Source of the DNA: Streptomyces sp. AJS327
GTDB taxonomy: Bacteria > Actinomycetota > Actinomycetes > Streptomycetales > Streptomycetaceae
Reading direction: 5' to 3'
Assembly: GCF_013450295.1 (NCBI RefSeq)
Contig: NZ_SKBR01000001.1
Location: forward strand, 1,058,001-1,122,000
DNA: 64,000 nucleotides
Position numbers and translations under genes: made by a program. Below the pieces are notes generated by a model, which saw only the letters and a list, made by a program, of their open reading frames with translations, did not search any database and was not told the DNA's origin. How positions within the stretch are numbered: the first letter of the stretch is position 1; every line of letters starts with the position of its first letter. Positions 36,934-46,000 of the stretch are shown one piece after another.

Positions 36934-39336
36934 GTGGCCATCGACTACGACGCCATCATCCACACCGACCTGACTCCCCTGAAGGACGCGTCGAAGGACT
37001 GGAAGCGGATGGGGGAGCGCTTCGGCGAGCTGGAGGCGGACTACCGGCGGCATGTACGGCGCACCGTCAACGACACGTGGCAGGGCGAGTCCGAACTCGC
37101 CTACCGCACCCAGGGCGACGTGACCCTGGAGGAGTACGGCGAGGCCAAACGCGAGGCCCGGGCCGTCAGTCGGCTGCTGGCCGAGGCGCACAGCACGCTC
37201 AGCGAAGGCAGGAAGCGGCTGTTGCGGCTCGTGCGCGAAGCCAGGGAAGCCGGGATGAACGTGGACAGCCGTGGCCGCTGCACCCTCGACGTGGACCGGC
37301 TGCCGGAGAACGAACGGCCCGCCAGCCGCGAGGCCGCCATGGCCCGGCGACAGGGCGAGGAACAATGGACCGACGCGATCGCCAAGCAGGTCAAGGCCGT
37401 TCAGGAGGACGACCACAACCTCCGGCTCGCTCTCGCAGCCCGCGCGAGGGACAACGACAGGGGCACGGAGGGCGGGTTCGACGGCGGACTCAAGGGCGAC
37501 GCGGGCCACGTCAACTCCGCCCGGGCCAAACACCTCCTCACCAGACTCGGTGACGGCGACGACCTCTCCCGCAAGGAGCGACAGGAACTCGACTTCCTCC
37601 TGGGAGCCAACAAGAAGGACCCGGAGTTCAGCCGCGCCGTGCTCAACTCCCTCGGCCCGGAAGGCACCATCGAGACCGCCAACCGGCTCAACGACCTGAC
37701 GCGCGGCAGCGGACCCCACCGCGCCCAGTACGGCGATTTCCAGCAGGGGCTGGCCACCACCCTGGCCACCGCGACAAAGGTCCCGGAGTTCAAGGACGAC
37801 AACGGAAAGGTGCTCAAGCCCGGTACCTCCGGCTACGCCGAGAAGTACCGCGAGTGGGAGAAAAGCCCGGCCGGGAGTTTCTACCGGGACTGGCGCGCCG
37901 ACATGCGCAAGGCCGGAGTCGAGACGTACACCTCCAGCGCCGTGCAGAAGGAGACCTGGCAGTCGGGGCAGAACTCCAACCCCCGTGGCTACCAGACCCT
38001 CGTCACCCTGATGCGACAGGGCGACAGCTACTCCCCGCAGTTCCTGCACGACGTCGCGGACGACATCCGCGCCGCCGAGGAGAGGGAACCCGGAGTCTGG
38101 AACCTCCGCGGCGGCTTCCACGGAAAGGACGGCGGCTGGTTCGCCAACGACCCCTACGACGGGGTGCTTGGCGTCATGGCCAAGGACCCCGACACCGCCG
38201 CCACATACCTCGACCCGAAGTCCGACCCCGACCCCACCGACGGAAAGACGGAGCGGAACGACCGTCTCGCCTACCTGATCAAGGAACGGAAGGACGGCTG
38301 GGAGGTCGTCAACGGCGAGTCCGAGGGCGGCTCCACCTCCCCGGGTGTCGCGGGTGGGACACCGCGCACCGGACCCGTGAACACGGAACGGGACAAGGAC
38401 GCCTTCGCCGGGTTCGAGGACGCCCTCAAGGCCGCCGCCACCGGCCGTCTCCCCGACACCGAGGCGAGCGCGGGGCCCTCCTCCCACTCGGCGGCCAACG
38501 CCTCGGTCATGGAGGAGACGGTCAGGATCTTCGGCAAGGACCCCGACCTCATCCGAGGGGACGGCGATCTCGTCAACCTGCGCCCCACCCTCGGCAAGAT
38601 GATCTCCGACTACCCCGGTGACGTGCAGCACCCGATGTACGGCGACGACACACCGGCCAAGGGCACCCGCGCCGACTTCCGCCCCGGTGACCTGGCGAAC
38701 TTCCTCTACGCCACCGGCCGGGACCCCGACGCCTACGCCTCCATCGTCACCTCCCAGGAGACCTACACCGCCTACAACATCCGAGAAGCCATCGGCAACC
38801 TGCCGTCAGACGCGGACAAGAGCGACGCCCGGGACGAGATCAGCGACGCGGTGCGCAGCGGAGCCAAGGTCTCCGGCATCCTCAGCGAGGCCAAGGCGGC
38901 GGGAATGTACGAGGACGCGGTTGGTGAGGCCCAGGACTACAACGCGCGGATCGACGAGAACAGCAAGTGGGTCAACCGTTTCGTCGGCGCCGGTATCGAG
39001 TTCGCCTCCGGAGCCCACCGAGCAGGCGAGATCTTCGCCGCACCCGCCACCTGGCTCCAGGAAGACCTCAGCGACTCCATCACCGAACGAATGAAGAACG
39101 ACGTTCCTCAGGTCGCGCAATATGCCGAGGACAAGGGCAGATACGATTTCGCGGAAACCGAGGAGGCATTGAGAGACCATATGGAAATGGTAGTCAAGAA
39201 CGCGGCAGAGGAGGCAGGGGTTAAGGGGAGTGTGAGGGATTCCATGGAGTCGGGGGCAAGGGGGCAGGCAGGGGATTCATTCGGTGCGGGGTCCAATATG
39301 GCGCGGGGTCGCGGTAATCCGGACCCTGCGGAGTAG
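36934..39336 (+). CDS. Large WXG100-like/DUF6571-type protein, candidate ESX cargo
   Basis: 800 residues. The first ~100 residues (AIDYDAIIHTDLTPLKDASK, then KRMGERFGELEADYRRH and NDTWQGESELAYR) form a helix-turn-helix of WXG100 type with W-Q-G at the turn. The middle has a repeating helical architecture with SARAKHLLTRLG, NDLTRGSGPH, GVLGVMAKDPDTAATYLDP, and LANFLYATGRDPDAYASIV, resembling DUF6571 proteins. Near the C-terminus RYDFAE fits a YxxxD/E-type secretion signal. GTG 36934 follows GGCGGAGA. Toward the 3' end (from about 39090) codon use becomes less GC-rich, suggesting a variable or acquired tail. Could be a toxin or structural cargo; no toxin domain is recognisable. Confidence 0.7.
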   Translation: MAIDYDAIIHTDLTPLKDASKDWKRMGERFGELEADYRRHVRRTVNDTWQGESELAYRTQGDVTLEEYGEAKREARAVSRLLAEAHSTLSEGRKRLLRLVREAREAGMNVDSRGRCTLDVDRLPENERPASREAAMARRQGEEQWTDAIAKQVKAVQEDDHNLRLALAARARDNDRGTEGGFDGGLKGDAGHVNSARAKHLLTRLGDGDDLSRKERQELDFLLGANKKDPEFSRAVLNSLGPEGTIETANRLNDLTRGSGPHRAQYGDFQQGLATTLATATKVPEFKDDNGKVLKPGTSGYAEKYREWEKSPAGSFYRDWRADMRKAGVETYTSSAVQKETWQSGQNSNPRGYQTLVTLMRQGDSYSPQFLHDVADDIRAAEEREPGVWNLRGGFHGKDGGWFANDPYDGVLGVMAKDPDTAATYLDPKSDPDPTDGKTERNDRLAYLIKERKDGWEVVNGESEGGSTSPGVAGGTPRTGPVNTERDKDAFAGFEDALKAAATGRLPDTEASAGPSSHSAANASVMEETVRIFGKDPDLIRGDGDLVNLRPTLGKMISDYPGDVQHPMYGDDTPAKGTRADFRPGDLANFLYATGRDPDAYASIVTSQETYTAYNIREAIGNLPSDADKSDARDEISDAVRSGAKVSGILSEAKAAGMYEDAVGEAQDYNARIDENSKWVNRFVGAGIEFASGAHRAGEIFAAPATWLQEDLSDSITERMKNDVPQVAQYAEDKGRYDFAETEEALRDHMEMVVKNAAEEAGVKGSVRDSMESGARGQAGDSFGAGSNMARGRGNPDPAE

Positions 39337-39341
39337 GGGAA

Positions 39342-39935
39342 ATGATGTCATGTTCTGGTTCCCGTCGACGGGGCGTTGGGTTTGCGGGTGTAGTGCTGGC
39401 GTGTGTCACGTTGGCCGCCGGTTGTTCGGAGTCTCCGAAGCGTGAGTACGCGGTGCCGAAGAATCTCTGCGGTCTTGACGTTCCGCAGGCTCTCTATGAG
39501 GAGATGTTCCTCCCAGGGAAGAAGATCTACCATCAACTGCACGGTAGCTGGAAGGAGTATAAAACGGACTCTCCAACCTGCAAGTATATGGTGGACGGAA
39601 TGCCGGCGGTATCTTTCACACCTTCCTGGGAGTATTCCAGTGAGAAGGGGTATCCGGATCCGCTGTTTCAGGCACGTAGGAGGTCGGTAAGTGAATCGAA
39701 GATGTATAAGGCAAAGTATGAGACGGCGACGTGGCCGCGAGGGGCGGCTTCGGTGATGCGGTGCTTGCGTGAGCCCAGTAGCAAGAGCGGGGCTGATCGA
39801 TTCATGGTCGTCGTGTCGATGGCAAATGCTGACCTGGAGAATATTGATGGTGATCGAGCCCACGAGTACTTCGGGAAACTGTCCGAGGCGGTGATGGAAG
39901 AGGTGTCGAAAAAGATCAAGTGCCCGAAGCCTTGA
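39342..39935 (+). CDS. Lipoprotein of unknown function
   Basis: 197 residues. Arg-rich start, hydrophobic segment and lipobox LAAGC give a type II signal peptide, so the mature protein is anchored outside the membrane. Four further Cys residues (NLCGL, PTCKYM, VMRCLREP, KIKCPKP) could form two disulfides. Start 39342 (or 39345) lies five bases after the upstream stop with SD AGGGGA, so it is co-transcribed with the DUF6571-like gene. Its DNA is markedly AT-richer than the window average. Confidence 0.82.
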   Translation: MMSCSGSRRRGVGFAGVVLACVTLAAGCSESPKREYAVPKNLCGLDVPQALYEEMFLPGKKIYHQLHGSWKEYKTDSPTCKYMVDGMPAVSFTPSWEYSSEKGYPDPLFQARRRSVSESKMYKAKYETATWPRGAASVMRCLREPSSKSGADRFMVVVSMANADLENIDGDRAHEYFGKLSEAVMEEVSKKIKCPKP

Positions 39936-40191
39936 CTGGGCGAGAGGTCAAGCCGCCCCGTCCGCGAGGGTGTTGTTCCGGTTCGGCCCCACCGTGCTCA
40001 GTGCGGGCGGACGGTGCGTTCATTCCAACGTGCCCGTGGAGGCCGTGCCGACCATCAGGCTTCGAGGCCCATGCAGCCCGACCCCCGCCGTCCCGGCCGT
40101 CCAGGTGACCCCCGCGTCGGACCCGTTCCCCCCTCTGCTCGCTGCGCGGGGGCTGCCCGTCCGGCGCTGCCAGCTCTAGCCTGCTATAGGT
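39936..40191. other. Short gene-free gap before the array 1 leader
   Basis: No gene seen. Base composition returns to GC-rich, then drops in the 80 bases next to the array. Confidence 0.5.
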
Positions 40192-40260
40192 GAAATGACC
40201 GAATTCCTGAAAGTGGCAATCCATCACCTCACGCGCCCATAAACTCCCAGCTCAGTTCCT
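40192..40260 (+). promoter_or_regulatory. Leader of CRISPR array 1
   Basis: These 69 bases align without gaps to the 69 bases before array 2 (53224-53292), with about two-thirds identity by eye, including AAAGTGG and CCCAGCTCA close to the repeat. The AT-richer composition is typical of leaders, which hold the array promoter and integration signals. Confidence 0.8.
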
Positions 40261-41880
40261 CTGCTCCCCGCGCACGCGGGGATGGACCCTTCCGCGAGGA
40301 GTACACCGGGTCGAGGATCTGCTGCTCCCCGCGCACGCGGGGATGGACCCCGGATCGGGGTGATCGCCACCGCGTCCCACCCCTGCTCCCCGCGCACGCG
40401 GGGATGGACCCAGCTCCACCGCAGTGTCCGGCAGGCTCGCGCCCTGCTCCCCGCGCACGCGGGGATGGACCCGGGACCGGCTTGTTCACAGATCCATCTC
40501 CATCCTGCTCCCCGCGCACGCGGGGATGGACCCGCGGCTCCACAGGCCGCATCGAGGCGCGCTACCTGCTCCCCGCGCACGCGGGGATGGACCCCTCGCC
40601 GCATTGTCGGTCCTCCCCGTTCCCCTCTGCTCCCCGCGCACGCGGGGATGGACCCGGCGACTCCCGTGCGGCGCTGGGCCGCCTCGGCTGCTCCCCGCGC
40701 ACGCGGGGATGGACCCTTCCCCGCGTGCGGGGAACGGGTGCGGCCGGACTGCTCCCCGCGCACGCGGGGATGGACCCGGGACGCCGCTGACGCGTGACTT
40801 GTGGGACATCTGCTCCCCGCGCACGCGGGGATGGACCACAACAAGCAACTGTGCGTACGCTGCCAGGGCGCTGCTCCCCGCGCACGCGGGGATGGACCCC
40901 TGTTCGGCGAGCGGGGCCGGCACCCGTACGCGGACCGGCTGCTCCCCGTGCACGCGGGGATGGACCCGTCACGTCGCGAGAACACCAGATCGCACTCCTC
41001 TGCTCCCCGCGCACGCGGGGATGGACCCCTCGCGGATTGCAGACTCACTTTGCGGACAAGCTGCTCCCCGCGCACGCGGGGATGGACCCTCGGTCACCTC
41101 GTCCGAGGTCAGCGGCCGGGCCTGCTCCCCGCGCACGCGGGGATGGACCCGGCTTCGCGCGGTGCCAGTGAGGCCATGCCGCCTGCTCCCCGCGCACGCG
41201 GGGATGGACCCGGCTTCGCGCGGTGCCAGTGAGGCCATGCCGCCTGCTCCCCGCGCACGCGGGGATGGACCCCACCTGTGGACGGCGTTCGGGCCCACCA
41301 ATGTCTGCTCCCCGCGCACGCGGGGATGGACCCTCCCTGCCGACCTGCGCTCAGCGAGCGAATCTGCTCCCCGCGCACGCGGGGATGGACCCGCCGAAGA
41401 GGGGGTCGACTCCTCGCCCGAGACCTGCTCCCCGCGCACGCGGGGATGGACCCGGGGCCTCGAACTCCTGAAGGCGCGAGGCCAGCTGCTCCCCGCGCAC
41501 GCGGGGATGGACCCGACCACCAGATCCGCCCCGCCGAGTTCGCGACCTGCTCCCCGCGCACGCGGGGATGGACCCGCGGCAGCCAACGGCAGCACCGTGC
41601 ACCGGTTCTGCTCCCCGCGCACGCGGGGATGGACCCGTCTTCCCGAGGCTCACCCGCTGGTGACCCTCCTGCTCCCCGCGCACGCGGGGATGGACCCGCG
41701 TCCGTTCGGAGTGATGGTCCGGCGGGGGCGCTGCTCCCCGCGCACGCGGGGATGGACCCCCCCTCCCCTGTGTCGAGGTGACGGTGTTGGCTGCTCCCCG
41801 CGCACGCGGGGATGGACCCGTCCCCGAAGCCCCGATGCGCCCCGACTTCGTCTGCTCCCTGCGCACGCGGGGATGGACCC
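40261..41880 (+). CRISPR. Type I-E CRISPR array 1, 27 repeats and 26 spacers
   Basis: 29-bp repeats start CTGCTCCCCGCG and end in the 8-base handle ATGGACCC; a 7-bp stem (CCCCGCG/CGCGGGG) closes a CA loop, the Cas6e substrate. Period is 61 bp (32-nt spacers) except spacer 11 (39 nt, 40900-40938), 18 (30 nt), 24 (33 nt) and 25 (31 nt). Spacers 15 and 16 are identical. Repeat 10 ends in A; repeat 12 has C11 to T; the last repeat (41852) has C9 to T, marking the old end. The orientation, with the leader at 40192, means transcription on +. Confidence 0.97.
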
Positions 41881-42138
41881 TGTGATGGTGGGCAACTGCG
41901 CGGTATCGATGCGCGCATGGTCTGTCATGTGCCGGGCAATGGCTTTTCCAGCCTCGGGAGGCTTGCGGAGCCTGGTGGGGCGGCAGGTGCGGGTGTACAC
42001 GGCTGTAGCGGAGCGTGATACTGGCGCACGCCCTGGAGGGCCGGTGGCTGCCGCGAGCGGAGCGACGCGCCCCGGCTGGCGCCGGTCAGGCGCCCCTGAT
42101 CTATCTGGCACGGCCAACGATCCCCCGGAAGGATGAAT

Positions 42139-42783
42139 GTGACGCACCGTCATCACAGCAGCTCACACCGATCGCCTCGACGACGTGGGCTGTACACGCT
42201 GAGTCTGGTCACGGCCGTGTCCTTGAGTGCGGCGGCGTGCCAGGGCTCCGGTTCGTCGTCCTCGGACGATAAACCCTCCTCCTCCCCCAGTCCGTCTTCG
42301 GCGTCGACCGCCGCCAGCTCGCCCGCGGCCAGTCCCTCTACGGGGGAGAAGGATCAGGTCAAGCAGAAGATCCTCAAGGCGTACGAGGGCTACTGGACGG
42401 AGCAGGTCAAGGCCTACAGCGAGGGGACCACGAAGGGCACGAAGCTGGAGGGCTACGCGAGCGGCGCCGCGCTGGTGCAGGCCCAGGAGGGTGTCGCTCA
42501 GGTCACCAAGGACGGGTACCGATACCGCGGGAAGCCGCGGCACGACGCCAGCGTCACGGAGGTGACCCCTGCCCGGAATGGCCGGCTGGCGATGGCCACA
42601 ATCCGCGACTGCCTCGACATCTCGCGGTGGCACAGCGTGAACCGCAAGACCGGAAAGGTCAGCCCGCTACCGAAGGGGCAACCGGAGCAGTTCATCGTCA
42701 CGGTCACCGTCGAGGACTGGGGAGAGAAGGGGGAGGCGGGATGGGTGGTTCTCAAGGACGAGCCGTCCGCGCGGGAGTGCTGA
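42139..42783 (+). CDS. Lipoprotein of unknown function between array 1 and the mini-array
   Basis: 214 residues from GTG 42139, which has GGAAGG at good spacing; an in-frame ATG at 42133 lies too close to that SD. Signal peptide with Arg run (SPRRRGLYTLSLVTAV), then lipobox SAAAC. A Ser/Pro/Ala linker (about residues 38-72) precedes a small globular domain with QKILKAYEGYWTEQVKAYSEG and a C-terminal TVTVEDWGEKGEAGWVVLKDE. This resembles small secreted lipoproteins of Streptomyces with an NTF2-like fold. It is not a Cas protein; its stop is 13 bases before the mini-array. Confidence 0.82.
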   Translation: MTHRHHSSSHRSPRRRGLYTLSLVTAVSLSAAACQGSGSSSSDDKPSSSPSPSSASTAASSPAASPSTGEKDQVKQKILKAYEGYWTEQVKAYSEGTTKGTKLEGYASGAALVQAQEGVAQVTKDGYRYRGKPRHDASVTEVTPARNGRLAMATIRDCLDISRWHSVNRKTGKVSPLPKGQPEQFIVTVTVEDWGEKGEAGWVVLKDEPSAREC

Positions 42784-42796
42784 GCGGGCTGGTGTG

Positions 42797-42886
42797 CTGC
42801 TCCCCGCGCACGCGGGGATGGACCCCATCTGACTTGGCCTTCGTGACCTACTTTGAACTGCTCCCCGCCCGCGCGGGGATGGTCCT
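42797..42886 (+). CRISPR. Two-repeat mini-CRISPR upstream of the cas promoter
   Basis: A consensus repeat at 42797-42825 and a diverged repeat at 42858-42886 (changes in loop, handle and last base: CGCCCGCG, ATGGTCCT) are separated by exactly 32 bases, keeping the 61-bp period. No leader-like sequence precedes it; the lipoprotein gene does. It has the same orientation as the other arrays and lies 110 bases from the probable cas promoter. Confidence 0.9.
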
Positions 42887-42996
42887 CATCCGTCGATGCG
42901 CGGAGGCCCACAGCTCAGCTTCTGCCCCGGCGGAGGTGGGGGATCGGTCGGTGGACGCTAGTGGGCGCGAGTGGTCAACTGCGTTCAATTTGAGTG

Positions 42997-43026
42997 TTGT
43001 TCCGAACACCGCGCAACGAGTAGGTC
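42997..43026 (+). promoter_or_regulatory. Probable leaderless promoter of the cas operon
   Basis: TTGTTC (42997-43002), an 18-base spacer and TAGGTC (43021-43026) end six bases before ATG 43033. No SD exists between. This is the geometry of leaderless actinobacterial genes, with transcription starting at or next to the A of ATG. Confidence 0.5.
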
Positions 43027-43032
43027 TACGAC

Positions 43033-46000
43033 ATGTCGAATGGCCCCATGCATCAGGGCGACGGCGAACGGGGTTCCCCGTTCGCGCGGTTGTCCGCCCC
43101 CGCTCGCAGGGCCTGGGGCAAGCACGACCGGCGAACTGACGGCTGGCTGCCGCTGTGGCGGCACATGGCCGACAGCGCCGCCGTCGCTGGCAGGTTGTGG
43201 GACGAGTGGCTGCCGGAGAACGTCAGGGCGCTGTTGGGGGAGGGGCTACCGGGGGGAGTGGCGGACGGGCGACAGCTGGTGCGCTTTCTCGCGGGGGCGC
43301 ACGACGTGGGGAAGTGCACCCCGGCGTTCGCCTGTCAGGTGGACACGCTCGCAGACCGTATGCGGGACCGGGGCCTGGAGATGCCGTACCGGAGGGAGTT
43401 CGGTCAGGATCGGCGTATGGCCCCGCACGGGCTGGCCAGTCAACTGCTGCTGGAAGAGTGGCTGTTCGAACGCTTTGGTTGGCGGCACCGCGTGGCCGGG
43501 CAACTGGCGGTGGTGTTGGGCGGCCACCACGGGACGCCACCCTCGCAGGAGCAGATTCATGCTTTGCGTGTGCGTGCACGGTTGTTGCGGACTCCGGGGC
43601 GTAGCGAACGAGTGTGGCGGGAGGCGCAGTTCGAGTTGCTGGACGAGTGCGCTCGCGTCTCCGGAACGAACGAACGCTTTCCGGAGTGGAGTTCGGCGCG
43701 GATTCCGCAGACGGCGCAGGTCCTTCTGAGCGCGGTGGTCATCGTCTCGGACTGGATCGCGAGTTCGGCGGAGTTGTTTCCGTACGAACCGGAGTCAGGT
43801 TTCGGAGGGTTCGACGAGGCGCGCCGGTTGACCGCCGCCTGGACGGGGCTGGATCTCCCGCCGCCCTGGGTGCCGTCGGAGCCCGCTGGTTCGGTGGAGG
43901 AACTGTTCGCTGAGCGGTTCGCGTTGCCGCACGGGGCGCGGGTGCGACCCGTGCAGGCCGAAGCGGTGCGGATGGCAAGGGAGTTGGACACTGGCGGGAT
44001 GCTGGTGATCGAGGCGCCCATGGGCGAGGGCAAGACCGAGGCGGGGTTCGCGGCGGCGGAGATCCTGGCGGCGCGCTCGGGCGCCGGGGGTGTCCTGGTG
44101 GCGCTGCCGACCCGGGCGACGGGGGACGCGATGTTCCCCCGACTGCTGAGCTGGCTGGAGCGGCTGCCGTCGGTGGGGCCCACGTCCGTGACGCTCGCGC
44201 ACGCCAAGGCGGCGCTGAACGAGGTCTGGGCCGGGCTGTTGGAGGTGGGACGTCGGCGGATCGCGGCGGTCGAGTCGGACGGCGCGACGCGGATCCAGCG
44301 GGCCCGGGACGCCCGCCGGGACAATCCCGCGGAGTTGCAGGCGCACCAGTGGTTGCGTGGGCGCAAGAAGTCGTTGTTGTCCTCCTTCGCGGTGGGCACC
44401 ATCGACCAAGTGCTGTTCGCCGGCTTGAAGAGCCGCCATCTCGCCCTGCGGCACCTGGCGTTGGCGGGCAAGGTGGTCGTCGTCGACGAGGTGCACGCCT
44501 ACGACACGTACATGAACACCTACCTCGACCGGGTGTTGGGGTGGCTGGCCGCGTACCGGGTGCCGGTGGTGCTGCTCTCCGCGACCCTGCCGGAGGGGCG
44601 ACGACGGGAGTTGCTGGCCGCTTACGCGAACGGTGGTGTGACGACGCTCGGTTCGCCCTCCGCGTCCGTCTCCCCGCCGGACTCCGCCTCCCTCTCCGCC
44701 CCGGAGACCGACTCGGGGACGGACTCGGCCCCTCGTTGCCCGGCCGGGCGACCGCACGCGCAGGCGGCCGAAGTCTCCGAGGGCCACCCGCCGGACGCGA
44801 CGCCGCCGGACGCGACGCCGCCGGACGCGACGCCGCCGGACGCGACACCGGCGGGCGTCTCGTCTGACGCGATACCGGTGGGCGAGGTGGTGTCCCCCGC
44901 GGCCCCCGATCCCGACGGGGGCGTCGCGACCGGCGCGGGGGTGACCGGGACCGTGTACCCACTGATCACTGCGGTGGCGCCGGGTGGCCCGGTACGGACG
45001 GCGAGCCCGGAGGCGGCGGCCGGGCGCAGGACCGAGATCGTGCTGGAGCGGCTGGCGGACGGGCTGCCGGTCCTCGCGGACCGTCTTGAGCGTGAACTCC
45101 GCGACGGCGGTTGTGCGTTGGTGGTACGGAACACCGTCGCCCGGGTGCTGGACACCGCGCGGGTGCTGCGGGAGCGGTTCGGCGACGGTGCGGTGACGGT
45201 CGCGCACTCCCGCTTCGTCGCCGCTGACCGCGCGCGGAACGATGCCGAGTTGCGGGAGCGGTTCGGCCCGGACAGCGAGACACGTCCGGCCGGTCCGCAC
45301 GTCGTGGTCGCCAGCCAGGTCGTCGAGCAGTCGCTCGACGTGGACTTCGATCTACTGGTGACGGATCTGGCCCCGGTTGACCTCGCGCTTCAGCGCATGG
45401 GGCGGCTGCACCGTCATCCACGCCCGCGACCAACCCCGTTGAGGCGGGCACGCTGCCTGGTGACGGGGGTGGACTGGCGAACCGACCCGCCCCGCCTGGC
45501 CCGTGGATCGATCGCGGTCTACCGCGCCCACCACCTGCTGCGGGCGCTGGCGGTGCTCGGTCCTCATCTGGACGGCGCGCCACTGGTGTTGCCGAAGCAC
45601 ATCAGCCCGCTCGTGCAGGAGGCGTACGGGAAGACGCCGGTGGGGCCGGAGAGTTGGGCGCCGGTACTGGACAAGGCCGCGAGTGCCGAACGCGATGCCG
45701 TGGCGGAGCAGCGGGAACGGGCGGAGCCCTTCCGGCTGGGCCCGGTGCGCCCGGCGGGGCGACCGATCGTCGGCTGGCTGTACGGCGCCGTGGGAGACAC
45801 GGACGAGAGCCGCACCGGCCGGGCCCAGGTGCGCGACACCCGGGAGAACCTGGAGGTGCTGCTCGTCCAGCGCTGCCGGGACGGGCGGTTGAGGACCCTC
45901 AGCTGGCTGGAGGGCGGCCGGGGCGGCCTGAGCCTGCCCGAGCACATGCCGCCACCCCGGTGGGCCGCCGAGGCGGTGGCGGCGAGCGCGCTGACGCTCC

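Noticed and set aside
40229-42136. Long frames through CRISPR array 1 on both strands
   Set aside because: They are translations of the 29-bp repeat (recurring SPRTRGWT or PSPRARGA); the 61-bp period keeps three frames open. They are not genes.
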